5,767 nt of DNA from Rhizobium sp. Q54 (GCA_945865745.1 CAMBFP010000072.1:1-5767), one strand, 5' to 3'; shown: positions 1-5,536, counted from the first letter of the stretch. Numbers and translations: made by a program. Notes: generated by a model not told the origin, from the sequence alone.

Positions 1-338
1 TGCAGCAAAATTAGCAGGCCGATTAGCAGCAAAAATCCCAATAAAATAATTGCCGAACTACGAGAAATTTCTCGTGCAGCGAGTGGACGAATTTTTGTTC
101 GCGTAACCAATTCATCAAATTTTTGATCAAGTAAATCATTAATCACGCAGCCTGCGGAGCGCATCACCACTGATCCGATAAAAAATAAAAAAATAATCCA
201 GCAAAGTTCCCAGCAAGGTTTTGTTTCGTATGAAAATTTTTTTGCTAAAAGGATTCCAAAAAGGCAGGGCAAAAAAAGTAGCCAGATACCCGCGGGTTGG
301 TGTAGTCTCATTAGCCTGTAAAAAGCAGAGAAATTCAT
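1..338 (-). CDS. ubiA: 4-hydroxybenzoate polyprenyltransferase UbiA, N-terminal part (cut by window edge)
   Basis: Reading the minus strand from the ATG at 338 gives 112 codons that stay open to the window edge. UbiA attaches the polyprenyl tail to 4-hydroxybenzoate in the inner membrane, an early step of ubiquinone synthesis. The N-terminus contains the family signature RLHQPAGIWLLFLPC (residues 11-25), in the first membrane segment. The Mg-diphosphate-binding motif NDxxDxxxD is complete at N67, D68, D71 and D75, and is followed by VTRTKIRPLA (78-87). Hydrophobic stretches lie at about 17-32, 45-58 and 95-112. Family members are usually about 280-300 residues, so roughly 60% lies outside the window. 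The start is the first ATG before the conserved block; no clear Shine-Dalgarno is visible. It is divergent from pccA. Other UbiA-superfamily members (haem O or chlorophyll synthases) fit the MRSAGCVINDLLDQ context less well. Confidence 0.9.
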   Translation of the reverse strand, partial: MNFSAFYRLMRLHQPAGIWLLFLPCLFGILLAKKFSYETKPCWELCWIIFLFFIGSVVMRSAGCVINDLLDQKFDELVTRTKIRPLAAREISRSSAIILLGFLLLIGLLILL

Positions 339-409
339 TTTAATGAGGTTTATTTTTCTGGATTTTCACCTGCGCGGTAATGAATTATTAGGATGATTGC
401 TCAACACCT

Positions 410-436
410 TCATTCCCGCGTGGGCGGGAATCCAGT
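410..436. repeat. GC-rich REP-like palindrome, single copy
   Basis: A short palindrome with 7-bp arms (TTCCCGC at 413-419, GCGGGAA at 424-430) and a 4-nt loop, followed by TCCAG. It matches the core of the larger elements at 5272-5352 and 5456-5536 (cat-CCCCGC-gaag-GCGGGG-atccag), with the outer base pair changed on both sides so that pairing is kept. It lies between the divergent ubiA and pccA genes and may be a passive intergenic repeat or a weak transcription barrier. Confidence 0.7.
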
Positions 437-440
437 AAAT

Positions 441-469
441 TTGTGAGCTACAAATCTAAAATCTAAAAT
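441..469 (+). promoter_or_regulatory. possible sigma70-type promoter for pccA
   Basis: TTGTGA (441-446; 4 of 6 consensus bases) and TAAAAT (464-469; 5 of 6) are separated by 17 bp. A start near 476 would give a leader of about 30 nt before the pccA ATG. The -10 lies inside a heptamer repeat, so a second TAAAAT occurs 7 bp upstream at an unfavourable spacing. This is motif matching in AT-rich DNA and could be chance. Confidence 0.3.
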
Positions 470-479
470 CTAAAACCTA
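452..479. repeat. 7-bp tandem repeat, four copies
   Basis: Three exact copies of AAATCTA (452-458, 459-465, 466-472) are followed by a variant, AAACCTA (473-479). The array ends 27 bp before the pccA start and overlaps the candidate -10 box. Such short exact tandem repeats can change copy number by replication slippage. Confidence 0.9.
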
Positions 480-506
480 AATTTATCCCCAATTAATTTA
501 TTCAAA

Positions 507-2504
507 ATGCACAAATTACTAATTGCTAATCGTGGCGAAATCGCCTGTCGCATCATTAAATCTTGTCGCAAATTAGGCATCAAAACTGTTGCGGTTTATT
601 CGGATGCAGACACCAATTCCCTCTTCGTGCAAATGGCTGACGAGGCCGTGAATATTGGGCATTCACCATCTTCACAAAGTTATTTGAACATCCCAAAAAT
701 TCTCGCTGCGGTTAAAAAAACTGGCGCAACGATGGTTCATCCTGGCTACGGATTTCTTTCCGAAAATCGCAATTTTGCTGAAGAGCTAGAAAAAGCCGGA
801 GTGATTTTTGTTGGGCCTTCAGTCCATTCAGTTGAGAAAATGGGCGACAAAATCGAATCAAAGAAATTGGCGCTTGAAGCCAATGTCAGCACAGTTCCTG
901 GTCATATGGGAATTATTAAAGATGCAGCAGAAGCATTGGAAATCGCCGATAAGATTGGTTACCCAGTAATGGTTAAGGCCTCTGCTGGCGGCGGTGGAAA
1001 GGGAATGAGAATTGTTTGGACAAAAGAAGAAGTCGCCGAGGCATTTCTTTCCGCTTCAAATGAAGCGCGAAATTCTTTTTCTGATGATCGCCTTTTCATC
1101 GAAAAATTTATCGAAAATCCGCGTCACATCGAAATTCAAATTATTGCCGATAAGTTTGGTAACACAGTTTGTTTGGGAGAGCGCGAATGCTCGATTCAAC
1201 GCAATAATCAGAAAGTAATTGAAGAAGCGCCAAGTTCTTTCGTTGATGAAGTAACGCGTCAAAAAATGTACGCGCAATCGAAGGCCCTTGCCGAGAAAGT
1301 AAAATATTATTCTGCCGGAACGATCGAATATATCATGGACAAGAATAAGAATTTCTACTTCTTGGAAATGAATACTCGTTTGCAAGTTGAGCACCCGGTT
1401 ACTGAGCTCATTACTGGTTACGACATCGTTGAATTAATGATCACAATCGCTCTCAGCAAAAAACTTCCCTTCAAGCAAGAAGATGTGAAGCTCAAGGGCT
1501 GGGCGATGGAATCCCGCATTTACGCCGAAGATCCAGCGCGTGGTTTTCTGCCTTCATCTGGTCGCATCAATCTCTACATCGAGCCGGAAGAAAGTGAAAA
1601 TGTTCGCGTCGATACCGGAGTTTACGAAGGCGGCGAAGTTAGCATGTTTTACGATGCGATGATCGCCAAACTTTGCTCATACGGTAAAGATCGTAATGAA
1701 GCGATTGAACACATGCGTCACGCACTTGGCGGCTTCGCAATTGGAGGAGTATCGCACAATATCAGCTTCCTTGAAACCATCATGAAAAATGAGCGTTTTG
1801 TTAGTGGCAATATTTCTACAGCCTTCATCAAGGAAGAATTTCCGGCGGGCTTTTCAGGCAGCGAATTAGACTCGCAATCTGAAGAAGTTTTGATCGCCAC
1901 TGCGATGCAAATTTTCCTAAAAAATTACGAAAGAAACGGCCACATGACTGGTCAGTTGCGCAATCGCGAGAAGCAAGTTTCTGAGCGCTGGGTGGTGACA
2001 ATCGACGAAGAATCTTTCCTCGTTAATTTGCTCGAAAAAGGCGATGGATTCATCCGTCTTGAATGCGATCGTAAAGAAATTCTGGTGAAAAATTCTTGGA
2101 CCAATGGCGACAAACTTTTCCTCGGAATTGTTAACGAGCGTAACGTTGGCGTGAAGATTCGCGAGAATAACAACACAGGTAGCTACCTTCTTCAATATTC
2201 CGGGCTCGATGCCTTCGTTACTGTTTGCTCTCCGCGTATCGCTGAACTTTCGAAATTTATGCCGAAGTTCGAAAAGAATGCTAAGCCGGTTAATCTCACC
2301 TCGCCAATCACTGGAAAAATTATTCGTTTCAAAGTGCAAGAAGGCGACGAAGTAAAAGCCGGTCAAGAGCTTGTAATTATCGAAGCGATGAAAATGGAGA
2401 ATATTATCCGCACAGATCACGACGTAACAATCGGTAAAATTAAATTTACCGAAGGAGACGTGGCCGGAATCGGACAGGTGGTGATGGAGTTTGTTAAGCA
2501 GTAA
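507..2504 (+). CDS. pccA: propionyl-CoA carboxylase alpha subunit (biotin carboxylase plus biotin carrier)
   Basis: A complete 665-residue subunit, the usual length for bacterial PccA. It carboxylates its own biotin with ATP and bicarbonate; a separate beta subunit then transfers the carboxyl to propionyl-CoA, giving methylmalonyl-CoA. The biotin carboxylase N-domain opens with LLIANRGEIACRI (4-16) and has HPGYGFLSEN (78-87). The ATP-grasp domain (about 115-320) has the glycine-rich loop SAGGGGKGMR (159-168), GERECSIQR (224-232) and EMNTRLQVEHPVTE (287-300), which holds the expected catalytic Arg291 and Glu295. The C-terminal BC domain runs to about 445 and a linker/BT-like region to about 590. 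A biotinyl domain (about 597-664) carries EAMKM with Lys629 as the biotin site. The first ATG matches family starts; no strong Shine-Dalgarno is visible. No beta-subunit gene lies within the window. Methylcrotonyl- or acetyl-CoA carboxylase alpha chains are less likely alternatives. Confidence 0.93.
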   Translation: MHKLLIANRGEIACRIIKSCRKLGIKTVAVYSDADTNSLFVQMADEAVNIGHSPSSQSYLNIPKILAAVKKTGATMVHPGYGFLSENRNFAEELEKAGVIFVGPSVHSVEKMGDKIESKKLALEANVSTVPGHMGIIKDAAEALEIADKIGYPVMVKASAGGGGKGMRIVWTKEEVAEAFLSASNEARNSFSDDRLFIEKFIENPRHIEIQIIADKFGNTVCLGERECSIQRNNQKVIEEAPSSFVDEVTRQKMYAQSKALAEKVKYYSAGTIEYIMDKNKNFYFLEMNTRLQVEHPVTELITGYDIVELMITIALSKKLPFKQEDVKLKGWAMESRIYAEDPARGFLPSSGRINLYIEPEESENVRVDTGVYEGGEVSMFYDAMIAKLCSYGKDRNEAIEHMRHALGGFAIGGVSHNISFLETIMKNERFVSGNISTAFIKEEFPAGFSGSELDSQSEEVLIATAMQIFLKNYERNGHMTGQLRNREKQVSERWVVTIDEESFLVNLLEKGDGFIRLECDRKEILVKNSWTNGDKLFLGIVNERNVGVKIRENNNTGSYLLQYSGLDAFVTVCSPRIAELSKFMPKFEKNAKPVNLTSPITGKIIRFKVQEGDEVKAGQELVIIEAMKMENIIRTDHDVTIGKIKFTEGDVAGIGQVVMEFVKQ

Positions 2505-2526
2505 AATTCTCTGACTGATTTCTCGT

Positions 2527-2556
2527 CGTCATTATCGCGAAGGCGGAAATCTAGGA
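2527..2556 (+). repeat. decayed left half of the GC-rich REP-like element
   Basis: The 30-bp stretch aligns base for base with the left arm at 5455-5484: CGTCAT, CGCGAAGGCGG and ATCTAGGA are shared, but the CCCC run has become TATC. The opposite arm is missing, so the long hairpin cannot form. It starts 22 bp after the pccA stop. Confidence 0.65.
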
Positions 2557-2580
2557 AATTTCCAAGGGCTCATTATTTCA

Positions 2581-2655
2581 ATCTTTTCGCATCCTCAACG
2601 GATTAATCTTCTCGCATGTTCAGCGGATTAATCTTTTCGCATGCTCAACGGATTA
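2581..2655 (+). repeat. 25-bp tandem repeat, three copies (block A)
   Basis: Three units of exactly 25 bp (2581-2605, 2606-2630, 2631-2655) have the pattern ATCTTTTCGCAT followed by GCTCAACGGATTA, with a few substitutions per unit. The next sequence begins with the same ten bases, ATCTTTTCGC, and continues as hairpin element A, so array and hairpin share their leading segment. Function is unknown. Confidence 0.9.
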
Positions 2656-2657
2656 AT

Positions 2658-2741
2658 CTTTTCGCCGGTTGAGCGCAGTCGAAACCAAGAAAAGATTTGC
2701 GCCGAACTTTCTAGGTTTCGACTACGCTCAACCAGCGAAAG
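2658..2741. repeat. 84-bp hairpin element, copy A (possible pccA terminator)
   Basis: A 37-nt left arm (2658-2694) and a 35-nt right arm (2707-2741) are near-perfect reverse complements built around GGTTGAGCGNAGTCGAAACC, with a 12-nt loop (ATTTGCGCCGAA). Mismatches are few, for example C opposite A in the GCGCAGTC core. The stem is followed by GTTTTATTT, so it could end transcription from pccA about 155 bp upstream, although the T run is short. The same element recurs at 2980-3063 and 5635-5718. Confidence 0.9.
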
Positions 2742-2751
2742 TTTTATTTAA

Positions 2752-2828
2752 GCGAGCAATTCTTTTGAATCAAAAACGAGCACAGACACAGACACAGAAA
2801 CAGACACAAACCAATGCAAATTGCTCGC
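2752..2828. repeat. 10-bp inverted repeats bracketing a hexamer microsatellite
   Basis: GCGAGCAATT (2752-2761) and its exact reverse complement AATTGCTCGC (2819-2828) flank a 57-bp interior. The interior contains five hexamers at 2781-2810: three exact CACAGA, then AACAGA and CACAAA. The flanking inverted repeat may be fortuitous, but the hexamer run is clear. Confidence 0.6.
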
Positions 2829-2836
2829 AGAAAAGA

Positions 2837-2857
2837 TTTTGAGCACAGTGCTCAAAA
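2837..2857. repeat. perfect 21-bp palindrome
   Basis: TTTTGAGCAC, a central A, then GTGCTCAAAA: the 10-bp arms are exact reverse complements. It could be a binding site for a dimeric protein or a small RNA hairpin. It has no obvious target gene, lying more than 350 bp from the next start codon. No specific regulator can be named. Confidence 0.5.
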
Positions 2858-2928
2858 TTACATTCTAGCCAGCATTGGCGAGGATTTAACTTTTTAAAAA
2901 AGTGAATTTAAAAATACTCAGCAAATTA

Positions 2929-2977
2929 ATTTTTTCGCATGCTCAACAATTAATCTTTTTGCATGCTCAACGGATTA
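2929..2977 (+). repeat. 25-bp tandem repeat, two copies (block B)
   Basis: Two further units of the block A family lie at 2929-2952 (24 bp, one base short) and 2953-2977 (25 bp). They share TTTTTNGCATGCTCAAC and the ATTA ending with block A. As in block A, they abut a hairpin element (copy B), so array plus hairpin behaves as a composite module present twice. Confidence 0.85.
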
Positions 2978-2979
2978 AT

Positions 2980-3063
2980 CTTTTCGCTGGTTGAGCGCAG
3001 TCGAAACCAAGAAAAGATTTGCGCCGAACTTTCTAGGTTTCGACTGCGCTCAACCAGCGAAAG
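2980..3063. repeat. 84-bp hairpin element, copy B
   Basis: Left arm 2980-3016, loop 3017-3028, right arm 3029-3063. The core GCTGGTTGAGCGCAGTCGAA pairs perfectly with its partner arm, making this the best-paired of the three copies. The 12-nt loop is identical to that of copy A. The 22-nt stretch beginning with the last bases of the right arm (3061-3082) is also shared with the downstream side of copy C. Confidence 0.9.
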
Positions 3064-3078
3064 TTTTACACGTCTTTC

Positions 3079-3120
3079 TTGGATTTCCGCTTTCGCAGGA
3101 ATGCCCCTTTTGGGAATGAC
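3079..3120 (-). repeat. decayed right half of a REP-like element
   Basis: TTGGATTTCCGCTTTCGCAGGAATG (shown in part: GGATTTCCGC at 3081-3090) corresponds to the right arm CTGGATCCCCGCCTTCGCGG of the intact elements near the window end. It carries several substitutions and an inserted CCCCTTTTGGG before the terminal AATGAC. It begins directly after hairpin B, at the shared CTTGG. Confidence 0.6.
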
Positions 3121-3126
3121 CCTTGT

Positions 3127-3168
3127 GGGATTTATTTTTGGGGATTTATTTTTGGGAATTTATTTGCG
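3127..3168 (+). repeat. 14-bp tandem repeat, two exact and one diverged copy
   Basis: GGGATTTATTTTTG occurs exactly at 3127-3140 and 3141-3154, then as GGAATTTATTTGCG at 3155-3168. The array ends 44 bp before the RDD gene start. Its position means it could overlap that operon's promoter, but no convincing -35/-10 pair was found. Confidence 0.85.
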
Positions 3169-3212
3169 GAAATGAGGCCACGAGCACAAGGCGCAACAAA
3201 ATAAATTTTCAA

Positions 3213-3674
3213 ATGATCAACGAAAAATTCTACGCCGGCTTTTGGGTTCGTCTTTTTGCAGGGCTTCTTGATCTGGCTTTTCTCGTTCCACTTGGCGCTC
3301 TAATCGCTTATTTTCTTAGTGGCAGCAGCTACGAAACAATCAGCGCTGGCGAGAATTGGTACAGTTACTCGTTCAGTGCTAGCGGCAATTTGCGCTTCGT
3401 CGATTTAATCGGTTACGTCCTTAGTGTAGCCTACATAACTTACTTTCTCGCCGGCAATAAACAGGCAACAATCGGCAAAAGAATAATGGGAATTTACGTT
3501 GGAAATCTAGATGGTTCAAAATTAAGCAAGTCACATGCCGCCGCGCGCGCATTTGCTTCAATGATAACTTCCGCAACTCTTGGGCTCGGCTTTATCATCG
3601 TAATTTTCACCAAAGAAAAAATTTCTCTGCATGATTTTCTTTGTAACACGCGGGTCTTTTTTGGTAAAAAATAA
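3213..3674 (+). CDS. RDD-family inner-membrane protein
   Basis: A 153-residue protein with the architecture of the RDD family, small polytopic membrane proteins mostly of unknown function; some members have been linked to ion or solute transport. The first conserved Arg and Asp are in WVRLFAGLLDLAFL (R13, D20). The middle block GKRIMGIYVGNLDGSKLS (88-105) and the terminal ISLHDFLCNTRVF (137-149, D141) also match. Hydrophobic segments lie at about 14-36, 62-80 and 114-132. The ATG at 3213 was chosen because the family homology begins right after it. An in-frame ATG at 3123 would add 30 residues translated from the 14-bp repeats, so it is unlikely. No Shine-Dalgarno is evident. It is the first gene of a close run ending in gltX, and its substrate cannot be read from the sequence. 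Confidence 0.82.
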   Translation: MINEKFYAGFWVRLFAGLLDLAFLVPLGALIAYFLSGSSYETISAGENWYSYSFSASGNLRFVDLIGYVLSVAYITYFLAGNKQATIGKRIMGIYVGNLDGSKLSKSHAAARAFASMITSATLGLGFIIVIFTKEKISLHDFLCNTRVFFGKK

Positions 3675-3892
3675 TGGAAACTGAAAAATTAATTTGTGGC
3701 GATTGCAAAGGCGTCACCACTTTTCGTAAAGGCAAACGAGGCAGCGCATTTGTTGAGTCTTTGCTGTGGTGGGTCTTTCTTTTTCCTGGAATTTTTTATT
3801 CAATTTGGCGTCGCAAGCAGTCTAAAAAAATCTGCCAATATTGCGGCAGTAATTTTTTGTTACCTAACGACTTACCAAATAAAATTTTTTAA
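3674..3892 (+). CDS. small membrane-anchored protein with paired CxxC (zinc-ribbon-like)
   Basis: A 72-residue protein. CGDC (C8, C11) near the N-terminus and CQYC (C54, C57) near the C-terminus could together form a four-cysteine zinc site. Between them is one hydrophobic segment (about 26-44, LLWWVFLFPGIFYSIW) followed by the basic patch RRKQSKK. The layout, with GSAFVESLLWW and FPGIFYSIWR around the helix and CGS after the second pair, resembles a widespread family of short uncharacterised bacterial and phage proteins; no name can be given. Its ATG overlaps the RDD stop (TAATG), and its own stop lies 2 nt before the gltX ATG, so translation is probably coupled in both directions. A longer overlapping frame at 3696-3971 is a shadow without these motifs. 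Confidence 0.75.
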   Translation: METEKLICGDCKGVTTFRKGKRGSAFVESLLWWVFLFPGIFYSIWRRKQSKKICQYCGSNFLLPNDLPNKIF

Positions 3893-3894
3893 TA

Positions 3895-5250
3895 ATGACT
3901 ACAATCTGTCGCTTCGCACCTTCTCCCACCGGCTTTCTCCATGTCGGAAATATTCGTGCCGCAATCATTAATTTTCTTTACGCAAAAAAAACCGGAGGAA
4001 AATTTTTTCTCCGTTTAGATGACACTGATGCTGAACGCGTGCGCGATGAATATCGTGAACAAATCCTGCGCGACATGGAATGGCTTGGTCTCGCACATGA
4101 TGGACTAAGCAAACAATCTGATCGTTTAGAAAAATATGAAGAGGCAAAAAATAAATTAATTGCCAATGGCCGACTCTACGAATGTTTCGAAACTCCGGAA
4201 GAATTAAGCCTACAAAGAAAAGCTCAAATCGCTTCAGGACATACTCCTATCTATAACCGTGGCGCTCTCAAATTAAATGAAGAGCAAAAAAATATTTTTC
4301 GTGAACAGGGAATAAAACCGCACTACCGCTTTCTGCTCGAGAATAAAACTACGGCATGGGAAGACAAAATTAAGGGTCGAATTGCTTACGAAGGTTTGCA
4401 TTTTTCTGATCCAGTTTTGGTGCGCGCAGACAATAAATCGGGTAGGGGAATGCCAACTTACACTTTCTGCTCGGTCGTTGACGATATTGAGTTTGGCGTT
4501 ACCGATATTATTCGTGGCGAAGACCACATCACCAACACTGCAATTCAGATTCAGATCTTTGAGGCCCTTTTGGGAGATTCCGGATTTAAGGTTCCAGACT
4601 TCGCGCATCTTGCTTTAGTTCAGGCATCAGCTGGAAAAATTTCTAAACGCGAAGGTGGATTTGACGTAAAAACTTTGCGCGCTGAAGGCTACGAGCCGAT
4701 GTCTATAATTAATTTACTTGCGCAAATGGGCACTTCTGGCTCGCTTCAAATTCACAAAAATTTTACTGATTTGGAGAGTAATTTTTCTTTCAGTAAATTT
4801 TCAAAATCGGCAACGAATTACGACATTGCCGAGCTGACAAATATTAATCAGAAATTTCTGCAGATCGTTGATTTTAGCTATATTGCGGCCGAAGGGAAAG
4901 TTTCCGAAAGAATCTCAGAAAAACTTTGGAATGCCCTAAAAGCCAATATTAATTTTCTTCATGAAATCAAAGAATGGGTGGCTATTTGCGAAGAAGAATT
5001 TCGTTTTGCCAATAAAGAAGAAGACAAAGAATTTTTACGCGAAGCCTCGTCTCTTCTGCCTTCGAACACCGCCGACGAAAATTGCTGGAATCTCTGGCTC
5101 ACCGAAATCAAACAAAATTCTTCACGCAAAGGAAAAGAATTATTCATGCCAATTCGCTTAGCTCTAAGTGGTAAAGAGCACGGTCCGGAATTAAAAAATT
5201 TGGTAAATTTAATCTCGCGCAACGAGATTATTTCCAGGCTCTCAAACTAA
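3895..5250 (+). CDS. gltX: glutamyl-tRNA synthetase (class I), short alphaproteobacterial type
   Basis: A 451-residue enzyme that charges tRNA with glutamate in the cytoplasm. The Rossmann fold opens with RFAPSPTGFLHVGNIRAA (6-23), where HVGN (16-19) is the HIGH motif. FFLRLDDTDAERVRDEY (37-53) is the glutamate/ATP-site block and CFETPEEL (97-104) follows. SVVDDIEFGVTDIIRGEDHITNT (193-215) and KISKREGG (248-255, the KMSKS equivalent) are typical. The C-terminal half (about 290-451) is the helical anticodon-binding part and is weakly conserved, as usual. Alphaproteobacteria generally carry two GltX paralogues and use GatCAB for Gln-tRNA. The short central region resembles the second paralogue, so preference for tRNA-Gln is possible but not shown. 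Its ATG is 2 nt after the preceding stop. The last codons (5209-5250) are duplicated downstream. Confidence 0.94.
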   Translation: MTTICRFAPSPTGFLHVGNIRAAIINFLYAKKTGGKFFLRLDDTDAERVRDEYREQILRDMEWLGLAHDGLSKQSDRLEKYEEAKNKLIANGRLYECFETPEELSLQRKAQIASGHTPIYNRGALKLNEEQKNIFREQGIKPHYRFLLENKTTAWEDKIKGRIAYEGLHFSDPVLVRADNKSGRGMPTYTFCSVVDDIEFGVTDIIRGEDHITNTAIQIQIFEALLGDSGFKVPDFAHLALVQASAGKISKREGGFDVKTLRAEGYEPMSIINLLAQMGTSGSLQIHKNFTDLESNFSFSKFSKSATNYDIAELTNINQKFLQIVDFSYIAAEGKVSERISEKLWNALKANINFLHEIKEWVAICEEEFRFANKEEDKEFLREASSLLPSNTADENCWNLWLTEIKQNSSRKGKELFMPIRLALSGKEHGPELKNLVNLISRNEIISRLSN

Positions 5251-5271
5251 TTTTTAGCGCACTCTCTCCCC

Positions 5272-5352
5272 GTCATCCCCGCGAAGGCGGGGATCCAGGA
5301 GGGCTCGCAGCGCGCGGGACTTTTTCTGGATCCCCGCCTTCGCGGGGATGAC
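5272..5352. repeat. REP-like double hairpin with perfect 27-bp arms, 3' of gltX
   Basis: The left arm (5272-5298) and right arm (5326-5352) are exact reverse complements over 27 nt. Each arm contains its own small palindrome, CCCCGC-GAAG-GCGGGG. The 27-nt interior is GC-rich and ends in TTTTT. It begins 22 bp after the gltX stop and could shield the mRNA 3' end or slow polymerase. No T run follows the stem, so it is not a standard intrinsic terminator. Confidence 0.9.
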
Positions 5353-5392
5353 AAATCAAAGAGCATCTCAAATAATAATGACCAAAAACCGC

Positions 5393-5434
5393 TTAATCTC
5401 GCGCGAAGAAATTTTAGCGCGACTCTCAAACTAA
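5393..5434 (+). pseudogene. duplicated gltX C-terminal tail, copy 1
   Basis: Translates as LISREEILARLSN plus a TAA stop, against LISRNEIISRLSN at the end of gltX. It matches 33 of 42 nt and 10 of 13 residues. The nine differences sit in codons 5-10 and are either synonymous (GAG/GAA, AGG/CGA) or mostly mild changes (I/L, S/A, N/E). The frame is open upstream through the hairpin, with ATGs at 5348 and 5378, but that yields only an 18-28-residue peptide with no sign of independent function. It is best read as a relic of a gltX 3' end. Confidence 0.75.
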
Positions 5435-5455
5435 TTTTTAGCACATTCTCTACCC

Positions 5456-5536
5456 GTCATCCCCGCGAAGGCGGTGATCTAGGAGGGCTCGCAGCGCGCG
5501 GGACTTTTTCTGGATCCCCGCCTTCGCGGGGATGAC
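5456..5536. repeat. second copy of the REP-like double hairpin
   Basis: Left arm 5456-5482, interior 5483-5509 and right arm 5510-5536, exactly 184 bp after the first copy. The interior and right arm match the first copy. The left arm carries two changes (GGCGGGG to GGCGGTG, and ATCCAG to ATCTAG) that weaken pairing, so this copy has begun to decay. Confidence 0.9.

Larger units (their letters stand above)
2505..3212. other. 708-bp non-coding, repeat-dominated intergenic region
   Basis: No reading frame here looks like a conserved protein. A 70-codon open frame at 2963-3175 simply reads through hairpin B, a REP-like element and the 14-bp repeats, and its peptide (for example WISAFAGM) is typical of translated palindromic repeats. 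The region holds the individually listed repeats plus unremarkable AT-rich DNA at about 2858-2928. No tRNA-like or other structured RNA gene was recognised. Confidence 0.75.

Noticed and set aside
1056..1394. Minus-strand open frames inside pccA (also 1718-1900, 1917-2420, 1952-2176)
   Set aside because: They are antisense shadows of a clearly conserved gene without domains or start signals.
2581..3063. CRISPR-like array
   Set aside because: The 25-bp units are directly adjacent with no spacers, there are only two or three per block, and no cas gene is present.
2963..3175. 70-codon open frame on the plus strand
   Set aside because: It is made wholly of hairpin B, a REP-like arm and the 14-bp repeats; its peptide has no conserved domain and contains the WISAFAGM-type string typical of translated palindromic repeats.
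3123..3212. Upstream in-frame start (3123) for the RDD gene
   Set aside because: The extra 30 residues come from the 14-bp tandem repeat and a repeat-rich leader, and RDD homology begins only after the ATG at 3213.
3696..3971. 91-codon plus-strand frame overlapping the CxxC gene and the gltX start
   Set aside because: It overlaps two better-supported genes, lacks the paired CxxC pattern and contains only low-complexity hydrophobic sequence.
4273..4608. Open frames inside gltX on both strands (also 3978-4166, 4382-4618, 4959-5222, 4961-5161)
   Set aside because: The gltX frame carries all the catalytic motifs; the others are shadows.
5348..5434. Possible small gene with ATGs at 5348 and 5378
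   Set aside because: The peptide ends as a gltX tail and begins in hairpin sequence; the next copy is frameshifted, so selection for a free peptide is not supported.
5247..5444. 65-codon open frame on the minus strand
   Set aside because: It runs through the GC-rich hairpin and the gltX-tail copy (giving WIPAFAGMT) and has no independent protein features.
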